Shown here: piece after piece, positions 55,136 through 64,000 of the stretch
Layout of the letters: every line of letters starts with the position of its first letter
Numbering within the stretch: position 1 is the first letter of the stretch
Origin: Chamaecyparis obtusa
Taxonomy: Eukaryota > Streptophyta > Pinopsida > Cupressales > Cupressaceae
Assembly (NCBI GenBank): GCA_027943335.1
Contig: BSBK01002794.1
Span: 186,001 to 250,000, forward strand
DNA length: 64,000 nt
Direction: 5' to 3'
Made by a program: the position numbers and the translations under genes
Notes under the pieces: model-generated
Told to the model about the DNA's origin: nothing
Databases searched by the model: none
The model's input: only the letters and a program-made list of their open reading frames with translations

Positions 55136-57664
55136 TGTTACCATAATTTTCCTATTCTATACAAATTTGGCTAAAATCTATCCCCAGACCTCTATTTATA
55201 CCTTGCCAAGCATCCCTAAAAATTTCATGGCTTCATTAAAATCCCTCTGGCCTCTACAATCCTTTTAACTCTCTGGTCTGCAGGTTAAAAAATTCATAAA
55301 ACTAGCCGTTGCAGGTTGAAAACCCTAAATATCTCTTTGGCCTGCTATATTCTTTCATTACCTTTTCGACCACTAAAGTCTCAAAAGGTCCATGTGCTTT
55401 AATAATTCCCTAAGTCTCTAGTGCTTAGCATTTTAATTTTTCCTAAGTCCCAGCACTTAATCTTTTATAATGTTTCTAGCCTTTATGTCTTTGGGCCCGG
55501 CCCTCTGACACCTTTTTGATCCAATGGTTAGCATATGATCTCATGCATTCTATCAGAGCCATGAGATTATGCACTGACCATTGATTATCTTTTGTGACGT
55601 AACGCTACTATCAGTGGGTCCATTGCCACATAGTTTGAGGTTTCCATTTCTGGTTGGCCGTGAGTTTGGTGACATGGAGAGGTGTCAGCAGGGCCCGGTG
55701 GCTGTCTTTCCTCAAAGATCTGATGGTTGTCACATGTTTGCAAGGAATATTCCTTGCCCTTGCGATCATGCAACAACCATTGATGGTACTTTATTGCCAT
55801 GGCTCTGACAGTGGGTCCTCTTTTCTGATGTGCTTGCTCCTCATTGGCTGGGGTTTTGAACAGGTGGAATTTTGTCAGTGGGGTTAGCTTCCTCAAAGGA
55901 TTAAGTTCCAAGAAGGATTGACAATCATCATTATACCACCAAGGTAAGATGCATGCTATTTAAGTTGGTGGTATAATGACAACTGTCTGATGAAGATAAA
56001 GATCATCGTGGGTCTACATTGTCAGATGGGCTGATGTGTAAACCTTTTGATTGGTCACAAGCTGGTGATGTGGAAATCTATCAGTGGGTCCGATGTCAAA
56101 AGAATGCAACGTGGATCCATTTGGCAGCATTTGATTGGTTGGTGAGTGTGCAATGTGGAGTTTGTCAGTGGGCTCATGGGGTCAGTCTTCTTCAAAGCAT
56201 TTAATGCTCAATTTGATCTTACAGTCATCGTTATATCATTTGGTCAAGATGCTCATCCTTTAGCATCATGGTATAATGACAACCGGCTGATGCACTCTTA
56301 GGGCCATGGGTCCAAGGTCTGCCATGTCATGTTGATTTGCTCACTTCTGATTGGCTGCTAACTTCCACGGTGGCATTTGACTTGGTAGAGGGGTTTTAGA
56401 CTATTTTAAAAGGTGCATCGCAGTCATTCATCTATCGGGAAGGGTTTCTCATCGATGGATTCATTTTAAAATGATCAGCTAGCTATTATAATTCAAATTC
56501 AAATATCTCTATAGAGGGTTTTCTACCAGTGATTGATTCAAACATGCTACGAGTGGTGAGGTAGCTAAGAAATTTATATCTGTAGGACATTTTTAGTTGA
56601 AGAGGTGATGAGGAAGTCTGGGTGGTCATCATGGGTCAATTCTTGTCCCTGTGAGGTACCATTTTTAGCATTCATGGTGGGCTTTCTTGCAGAAAAGTTA
56701 ATGGATCTAGGTTGCTTATTTGTAGGCTGATTATAGTACAAGGATGGGCATGCAAAGTAAAATATCTGATCGGTTGAGATATTTGTAGAGTTACATTTAT
56801 GATCAGACTTGACAAGTTTAGGGTTTGATTATTCTATTGAAAATATTTGTAACCCTAGTTAGGTTTTATTCCCGCTTGTTTAGAGGAGATGTATATATTG
56901 TTTTTTTGGATCTTTTGATCTCAAAGTTAGACAATTGTAAAAATAAATTCATCTTTTCTTAAGGGTCATCTATGGTATCATTTCTACCCTCTAGCTTATA
57001 CAATTGTAAATCTTTCATTGATTATTCAAACATTGCAGAGGTATTTTGTGACAATCCTTCATGTCCCTATGCTTCCTTTGTCTGAATCATCTCTTAATGA
57101 ATTGAAGTCTATGCATGTTTTCAATGACAACTTAGGGCTCCTAATCCCTCTTACTTTTTGTAATTGTGTGTGTTATTGTGTTTGATCTGATTTAGATATT
57201 TTTGTGGGTATACTTCAACCCCCTAACAGTCTTGTCTCAATCCTACACCGAGTTGTAGAAGTGAATGTCTACTTGCAGGTCATAGGTTGTGTCTTATGTT
57301 TAGGCCATCCTATGAAACACTTATGAAAGCCTATTCAGTAAGTTGTGACCTAATAGACCTAAGCCTTTCATTGATTATATCCCTCTATGCTACAATTCAT
57401 ACCCTAATTTTGGTGTATCACCTAGTAGGTAGTTTGCTTTCAATCATTTCCCTTTCCAAGCATTCCTTCTATCCCTTTCCCTCAAAGATTTACTTTTCCT
57501 ATCAAGAAGAAAATTAAGGTGATTATCCAAGAGGAACCAGCCTAGAACCTAGAGGTCTCATCTTAGTTAGCATAGGTCCCACACCTTGGAGATGATTCCC
57601 ATGTTATACTAGGTTATCAAGACTACGAGACCTTGAAACAAGGGTGCAAACTTAGTGTATAACA
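55136..57664 (+). repeat. E3 left LTR
   Basis: 2,529 bp, partner of 60039-62567. It contains two hairpins (55928-55979 and about 56224-56280), several spaced copies of TCAGTGGG(T/C)C, and a possible TATA box (TGTATATATTG near 56889) followed by TGTAAAAATAAATTCATC. Open frames on either strand recur in the other LTR only because the LTRs are copies. Confidence 0.9.
55928..55979. repeat. Perfect 15-bp stem hairpin in the E3 LTR
   Basis: TCATTATACCACCAA (55928-55942) pairs perfectly with TTGGTGGTATAATGA (55965-55979). In the right LTR the equivalent at about 60831-60883 has lost perfect pairing. A related, imperfect hairpin with GTATAATGAC lies about 300 bases on. Confidence 0.9.
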
Positions 57665-57668
57665 ATTA

Positions 57669-57687
57669 TGGCACGCCGAGTGGGACC
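57669..57687 (+). promoter_or_regulatory. Probable E3 primer binding site
   Basis: TGGCACGCCGAGTGGGACC begins four bases after the LTR. It resembles the TGGCGCCCACCGTGGG type of gypsy primer-region sequence. The matching tRNA was not determined. Confidence 0.6.
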
Positions 57688-57868
57688 AAACTTCAGATTC
57701 ATGTTCAAGGTATGTTATCTTTGGTATACTGATAACATGCTATAGACCTAGAAGAGGTCATTTTGTTGCATATCTAGTGACTCTGGAAAGTCTACTGGTT
57801 TCAAAGATCAAGTGCTGGTATGTTTCAAATATTTCATATTCAAATTCTAGCTAATTGCATGAGTAGAC

Positions 57869-59816
57869 ATGTCAAGTTATTATGGATAGTCAGGTTACTC
57901 ACCATCCTATGATGAGAATAATGCTCAATGGGCTAGTTATCAGCCTTATCAAAGCCACCCAAATCCTACTTTTATCCAAGCTTCCATACAATACAAGGCT
58001 GTCATTATATCCAGCATGCCCCAAATGATTTTTCCCTTGTGCAAGATTATGAAAGAGCCCTCCACTAAGAAGGATCATGGGCACAAAGGGCACAACAACA
58101 AATGAAAAGCTAGTTGCTCCATCTTACTTACCACCCACCCCCCCCTTTTCAGCTTAATTGGCAGCAAATTCAGAGCCTAGACTCAATGAAAGAGCAAGAC
58201 AAGACAAAGAACCTATTGCTTGATTTAATTAAGTGTTTGATATCAGAGAGTAGCAGGAGATGGAGGCTCAAAGTTATGAATAAGGGTTCATTTCCAACCA
58301 AATGATAGAGGCTCTTGTTGATGAGCAACAAGGAAGATAATTTCAAGAAGAGATCAGATGCCGAGCTAAAATTGAGACAATAAGGTTGAGATCACAAATT
58401 GCTCAACAAGATGCTCCTAGGCCTAAGATTCCAAGTTGGAGGGCCCACTTGTCTCAGGAGCCTACACAAGAAGAGCCTACAAAGCATTCATTTCCAAGCT
58501 TTAGGAGTACCCTTCAAGAATCTAAGCCTATTTTGGAGTAGTTGCAACCTTATTGTGGTCTGCAACAGTCTAAAGATTATATTGAGAAAGAGCCAGTTGC
58601 AAGAGACCAACATCAAGATGTTAGGGCCTTCATTTTTCTAAGCTTCAAGATGGGTATGCATTCTATGTCTCCCTCTGAGTCCCCTCAATTTCATATCCCA
58701 AGTTTTAAGGCAAAAAATTCCTTCCAAGAGCCTATACTTGAGATGCAGTCTACCACTCTGCAAGAGCAGTCTGTTCAAGAAAATTTCTTATCCCAAGAGG
58801 CACCTCTGGTCTCTCAAGATGATGAAGTGTTGTGGATTCCCCAATGGAATCTACCTCCTAGCTGTCAGATGCCAAATCTTTTCAAAGATACTAGTCTAGT
58901 GTCTGAGCAAGGACCTATGGTAAATGAGCTTTCATTTGAAGAGGAGGAAAAATCTGAGGTATCAGTGTAAAGTGATGACTATGGAGAAGTGGGCCAATAG
59001 GGTGAGGAGGTGGAGTTTGATGCTCAGCCTAGGCTCTTGGTTGGTTTTTTTGATGAGCTTCCCCTCTTTGTTGATGATGAAGAAGAGACCATGCCATTAC
59101 CTATGGCTGAGGGTCAATCAAAATAAAGGATCCACCATCAACAGGAGGTTGATACAAAAGAGGATGCTATGCTTTTATTTGATAAGCTGCTTGGTTTTGT
59201 TGAGCAGGATGATAAGGATGTGATCATAGCCATCTTCATGGAGTTGCAGTAGCTAGAAGAGATTGATCCTGAGGATATGTTAATTCATGAGCTTGATCTC
59301 ATCTTTGAGGAGGAGACTTCCCAATGTGTAGAGGACAACCAAGACCTTGGGGAGGATTGTTTGGAGCACATCATAGGAGGCTTGTGTATGGAACTTGATT
59401 GTAAAGATCTAGTCATTCCTGGGGAACTTGAGGATATTGACAACTTTGATGAGCTCTTGGCCTGTTTAAAAGTAGAGGATGACAGTCCCTTATCCACAAA
59501 TGATGAGTTGACATGGCTATCCATGATGGAGGGAAACCATGAAGATAAAGAAGAAGCCATCAAGGAAAGTCCTTCCTTTGAACTTTCAAGAGGCTGCCCT
59601 ATTAGATACTTGGCACAGAAGGAGTTTACCAAGGTCCCTCCATATGATCAATTAGAGGAAGGTAAACTTGACCCTATTTTTGCAAAGGCAAGTCTTGATT
59701 ATTTGACAATTTTTTGTGTGCCTCATATCCTTGTAGCTATCCTTGTGCACTCAATTAAAAATATCCTAATGAGGAAGGGTAGTTATTTCAACATACCAGT
59801 AAATGGTTTTGTTTGA
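57869..59816 (+). pseudogene. E3 gag-like acidic reading frame
   Basis: ATG at 57869 opens MSSYYG, a TAG stop, then SGYSPSYDENNAQWASYQPY, a Tyr/Ser/Gln-rich start. After breaks, one frame runs from 58542 to 59816 with four in-frame stops (58968, about 59000, 59125, 59250). It is rich in acidic residues: LVSQDDEVLWIPQWNLPPSC, FDELPLFVDDEEETMPLPMA, LIHELDLIFEEETSQCVEDN, LACLKVEDDSPLS, and ends with KNILMRKGSYFNIPVNGFV. I recognise no domain. Its place after the primer site suggests a gag or accessory protein of the element. Long conservation of one frame suggests it was once under selection in the family. Confidence 0.5.
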
Positions 59817-60038
59817 CCAACTTTTTCTCTAGTTAGGTTTAGAGTAGGTTAGTTTTCCTACTTTCTTCCAATTTTTCTAGCTTAGTTCCCTATTTTCCAA
59901 GAAGTGCTCAAGCACATTTTTGTTCTAGGTTTCTCTGTCAAGATTTTTTGTTTTTCTAAGATGACCCCATGCCCAATGGATTGTTTATAGGCCACTTATC
60001 TATGTCTAGTAGGATGACATCTAGCAGAATCACCAAAA

Positions 60039-62567
60039 TGTTACCATAATTTTCCTATTCTATACAAATTTGGCTAAAATCTATCCCCAGGCCTCTATTT
60101 TTACCTTGCCAAGCATCCCTAAAAATTTCATGGCTTCATTAAAATCCCTCTGGCCTCTACAATCCTTTTAACTCTCTAGTCTGCAGGTTAAAAAATTCAT
60201 AAAACTAGTCGTTACAGGCAGAAAACCCTAAAAATCTCTTTGGCCTATTATATTCTTTCATTACCTTTTCGACCACTAAAGTCTCAAAAGGTCCACGTGC
60301 TTTAATAATTCCCTAAGTCTCTAGCGCTTAGGGCTTTAATTTTTCCTAAGTCCCAGCGCTTAATCTTTTCTAATGTTTCTAGCCTTTATGTCTCCTGGGC
60401 CCGGCCCAATGACACCTTTTCAATCCAACGATTAGCATATGATCTCATGCATTCTGTCAGATCCATGAGATTATGCACTGACCGTTGATTATCTTTTGTG
60501 ACGTAATGCTGCTATCAGTGGGTCCATTTCCACATAGTCTGAGGTGTTTTTTATTGGTTGGCCATGAGTTTGGTGACATGGAGAGGTGTTAGTGGGGCCC
60601 AGTGGCTTTCTTTCCTCAAAGATTTGATGGTTGTCATGTGTTCACAAGGAATATTCCTTGCCCTTGCGATCATGCGATAGTCATTGATGCTACTTTATTG
60701 CCACAGCTCTGATAGTGGGTCCTCTTTTCTGATGTGTTCACTCCTCATTAGCTAGGGTTTTGAATAGGTGGAATTTTGTTAGTGGGGTCAGCTTCCTCAA
60801 AGGATTAAGTTCTGAGCAGGATCAATGATCATCATTATACCGCCAAGGTAAGAAGCATGCTATTTAAGCTAGTGGTATAATGACAACCATCTGATGAAGA
60901 TAAAGATGGTCGTGGGTCTACATTTTCAGATGGGCTGATGTGTAAAGCTTTTGATTGGTCATGATCTGGTGATGTGGAAATCTGTCAGTGGGTCCGATGT
61001 CAGAAGAATGCAACATAAATCCATTTGGCAGTGTTTGATTAGTTGGTGAGTGTGCAATGTGGAGTTTGTCAGTGGGCTTGTGGGGTCAGTCTTCTTTAAA
61101 GCATTTAACACCTGATTTGATCTTGTGGTCATCATTATACCATTTGGTCAAGATGCTCATCCTTTAGCATCGTGGTACAATGAGAACCGTCTGATGCACT
61201 CTCAAGGCCGTGGGTCCAAGGTCTACCCTGTCATGATGATTTGCTCACTTCCAATTGGCTGCTGACTTCCACGGTGGCATTTGACTTGTCAAAGGGTTTT
61301 TAGACTATTTTAAAAGGCACATCATAGCCGTTCATCTACTGAGAAGGGTTTCTCATCAATAGATACATTTTAAAATGACCGGCTAGCCATTATAATTCAA
61401 ATTCAAATATCTCTGCAGAGGGTTTTCTACCAGTGATTGATTCAAACATGCTGTGAATGGTGAGGTAGCTAAGAAATTTATATCTACAGGACATTTGCAG
61501 TTGAAGAGGTGATGAGGAAGTCTAGGCGGCTGTCATGGGTCGATTATTGTCCCTGTGAGGTACCATTTTTATCATTCATGGTGGGCTTTGTTGCAAAAAA
61601 TTTGATGGATCCAAGTTGCTTGTTTGTAGGCTAATTATAGTACAGGGATGGGCATGCAAAGTAAAATATCTGATCCATTGAGATATTTTCAGAGTTACAT
61701 TTATGATCAGACTTGACAGGTTTAGGGTTTGATTATTCTATTGAAAATCTTTGTAACCCTAGTTGGTTTTTTCTCCCGCTTGTTTAGAGGAGATGTATAT
61801 ATTGTTTTTTTGGAGCTTTTGAGCTCAGAGTTAGAAATTGTAAAAAGAAATTCATCTTTTCTTAAGGGTCATCTATGGTATCATTTCTACCCTCTAGCTT
61901 ATACAGTTATAAATCTTTCATTGATTATTCAAACATTGCAGAGGTATTTTGTGACAATCCTTCATGTCCCTATGCTTCCTTTGTCTGAATCATCTCTTAA
62001 TGAATTGAAGTCTATGCATGTTTTTAATGACAACTTAGGGTTCCTAATCCCTCTTACTTTCTATAATTGTGTGTGTTATTGTGTTTGATCTGATTTAGAT
62101 GTTTTTGTAGGTATACTTTAGCCCCCTAAAAGTCTTGTCTCAATCCTACACTGAGTTGCAGAAGTGAATGTCTGCTTGCAAGTTATAGGTTGTGTCTTAT
62201 GTTCAGGCCCTCCTATGAAACACTTATGCAAGCCTATTTAGTAATTTGTGACCTACTAGACCTAAGCCTTTCATTGATTCTATCCCTCTATGTTGCAATT
62301 GATACCCTAATTTTAGTGTATCACCTAGTAGGTAGTTTGCTTTCAGTCATTTCCCTTTCCAAGCATTCCTTCTATCCCTTTCCCTCAAAGATTTACTTTT
62401 CTTGTCAAGAAGCAAATTAAGGTGATTATCCAAGAGGAACCAGCCTAGAACCTAGAGGTCTCATCATTGTTAGCATAGGTCCCACAACCTGGAGATGATT
62501 CCCATGTTATACTAGGTTATCAAGACTATGAGACCTTGAAACAAGGGTGCAAACTTAGTGTATAACA
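60039..62567 (+). repeat. E3 right LTR
   Basis: Same length and order of motifs as the left LTR, with a few percent substitutions by eye. It is preceded by TAGCAGAATCACCAAAA, which is not a clear polypurine tract. Confidence 0.9.
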
Positions 62568-62984
62568 TCAACCTTAGGGCATAATCTTTCTTGACGATCT
62601 ACCTTGGTTCTATGATCCTTATATCTTTCATCTTACATCAAGAACCTTATCTTTAGTTCGATTTAATCAAAATTATCAATTCACTATTTCTCCTCCATCT
62701 CATTTCAATTTCGATCATGAGGGGGTAGTACCTATCAAACTTCAATCCTTGATTTAGCTTTATCAAACCTATCAATCAAACCTTGCTTGAGACTTGACAA
62801 TTACCTATTTACAGGGGTGTTGGCCTTGTCTTTTTCAATCAACTTATCTTTGTCTTGATGTGTTCCCATCCGTTGAACACACATCTAGGTTGTCTTGTGA
62901 TCCCAAATCGATCTCACACTTCAATTCCATTCTTTGACTACATGTGATCCCAAATTGACCTCACATTAGTCAAAGAGGGACAAA
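62568..62984 (+). other. E2 3' end resumed after E3
   Basis: Non-coding E2 sequence between E3 and the E2 3' LTR. It contains a direct repeat around TGTGATCCCAAAT(C/T)GA (62896 and 62943) and ends with the polypurine tract AAAGAGGGACAAA at 62972-62984. Confidence 0.6.
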
Positions 62985-64000
62985 TGTATGCACCCTAAAA
63001 TGGTCGCCTAGACTTTGGGCCGCCATTTATTAATTTATCAAATTTCCTGAATTGATGCTTTTCAAAATTCAAATCAATTTCTTCGATCAATCCTAATTGA
63101 TTCAATCATTTCAATTTTCCCTAAGGTTTGATCATTTCATCAATAAATTTTATTTAATTAAAAGACATATTCTCTCTTAAATAAATAAAATAACCTTATT
63201 TAATTGAAAAATAAATATCTCTTAAATAAAATAATTTTATTTAATTAAAATCTCTTTTAATTAAATGATTTTATCTTATTTAGAATAATATCTCTCTTTT
63301 AATTAAATAATGTTATCTCATTTAATTAATAGAGAATCATTCTTTTAAATAAATTAAAAATCCTCGTAAAGCTCTTTTGTGATGAAAAAGAGAAATAAAA
63401 ATAAATGAAATGAAGAAAATTCCTTTTCTCTCCACACTTTCTAAAAAATGAGCTTTGTTTCCTCTTTTTCGATTTATCCCACATTGCTCTTGGAGATGCA
63501 TTCTCTTCCACATTTTCTTATATAAGGAGCCCTCTCCTTCTCATTTGAGAACCCCAAATTTTTATACTGTTGTTATGCTGCAGGTTTTCTTGGCAACATT
63601 GTAGCTTTGGATATCATTGTTTTAGCTTGCATATTTACATATAGATTAATATTCATAGCATCTTAGCTTAGTCTCTTTCATTGTTTTAGCTTAATCTTCA
63701 TATAGTTTAATTAGAAAAGGAGAGTAAAACTTCCATTTCAATAGAATAGTTTGCTTCTTTGCATTGCTATCATCTAGATTAGTTTCATTTACATGCAATA
63801 ACTTGAAGATCAATGGAGATTAGCATTCTTGTATCTCATCCTTGAATCTCTCATTTCTTGGTGTACTTTCATGGGTTAACAAGGTCAATCTGAGGGCCTC
63901 ATGCACAACCTTTGCACTCCATGAATAGAGAGCTTTGAATCAATATTTGAGACCTCACTGTTGAGTGTTCTTGAATGTAATGATTCACAAAATTGTGACT
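62985..64000 (+). repeat. E2 3' LTR (cut by window end)
   Basis: Starts TGTATGCACCCTAAAATGG. From 63111 it matches 42568 onward with a few percent differences. TATA box at 63519-63525. By comparison with the 5' LTR about 15 bases remain beyond the window. Confidence 0.9.

Larger units (their letters stand above)
55136..62567 (+). mobile_element. E3: LTR element with 2.5-kb LTRs and no polymerase
   Basis: Direct repeats at 55136-57664 and 60039-62567 are both exactly 2,529 bp by the boundaries I can set (TGTTACCATA...TATAACA). The sequence after the left LTR, TGGCACGCCGAGTGGGACC (57669-57687), resembles gypsy-type primer sites, which gives a plus orientation. Flanking TTAAT (55131-55135) and TCAAC (62568-62572) would be a target duplication only if two C-to-T changes have occurred. 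The interior is 2.4 kb with one acidic open frame, and no protease, RT or integrase was recognised. It fits a large retrotransposon derivative (LARD or TR-GAG type) mobilised by another element. Confidence 0.85.
42569..64000 (+). mobile_element. E2: Ty3/gypsy element of Tat type, decayed, carrying E3
   Basis: 5' LTR 42569-43472 (first roughly 127 bases missing), long leader, gag from 45721, protease, G-patch, RT, RNase H, second RNase H, integrase to 53621, then a 3' spacer in which E3 (55136-62567) is inserted. A polypurine tract AAAGAGGGACAAA (62972-62984) precedes the 3' LTR, which starts TGTATGCACC at 62985 and runs off the window about 15 bases short of its end. The extra RNase H between RNase H and integrase is characteristic of the Tat lineage. 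Coding regions have several frameshifts and many stops. Without E3 it spans about 14 kb. Confidence 0.9.

Noticed and set aside
55581..55911. Overlapping frames on both strands in the E3 LTR
   Set aside because: In LTR sequence, not conserved as frames in the right LTR.
57287..57517. Membrane-like protein repeated at 62190-62420
   Set aside because: The two copies are present because the LTRs are copies; no other sign of coding.
1..64000. tRNA, rRNA or organellar insertions
   Set aside because: None recognised by eye; a covariance-model scan would be needed to exclude small RNA genes.

Overview
This is nuclear DNA from a seed plant, most likely a gymnosperm (conifer type). The reasons are an AT-rich, gene-poor landscape, several nested and decayed LTR retrotransposons, broken fragments of PLS-type PPR genes, and one intact plant SAUR gene. 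The species cannot be told from the sequence alone. No bacterial or organellar gene organisation is present.

Layout. 0-9 kb: a 1.3-kb terminal-inverted-repeat DNA element carrying an array of palindromes (183-1474), two broken PPR fragments (2369-3247, 4171-4530), a decayed minus-strand Copia gag with its primer binding site and LTR (5105 to about 7700), and a Ty3/gypsy integrase tail (8210-8600). 9-11 kb: the only convincing functional host gene, an intronless SAUR (10521-11024), with a roughly 100-bp tandem duplication just upstream. 11-21.5 kb: anonymous AT-rich DNA with several short tandem arrays, a gypsy gag remnant (15321-16932) and an unidentified broken coding stretch (19402-19990). 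21.7-25.9 kb: a 4-kb broken coding region of unknown family (globular part, G-patch, coiled coil, duplicated C-terminal module). 26.3-29.1 kb: a minus-strand BED/hAT transposase pseudogene.

29.3-64 kb is a nest of four LTR elements. E1 (29290-42198, minus) is a gypsy-like element with 1.6-kb LTRs, gag-like sequence, protease and G-patch, but no recognisable reverse transcriptase. A complete Copia element (33741-39636, plus, 354-bp LTRs, 5-bp target duplication ATATT) sits inside its coding region. E2 (42569 to beyond the window end, plus) is a decayed gypsy element with gag, protease, G-patch, RT, RNase H, a second RNase H and integrase, which fits the Tat lineage. E3 (55136-62567, plus) is inserted in the 3' part of E2. 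It has two 2,529-bp LTRs around a 2.4-kb interior with one acidic open frame and no polymerase.

A theme across the window is decay by C-to-T change at methylatable sites. The Copia polyprotein frame is colinear for 1,342 codons with no frameshift but has 15 premature stops, nine TAG and six TGA and no TAA. The palindromes in the first DNA element, and motifs in a gypsy remnant, come in pairs that differ exactly by CG to TG/CA. I saw no previously undescribed defence or enzyme system. The best leads for something new are the 4-kb G-patch/coiled-coil remnant, the palindrome-array TIR element, the two polymerase-less LTR families, and the tandem copies of the E1 primer-site/LTR junction.
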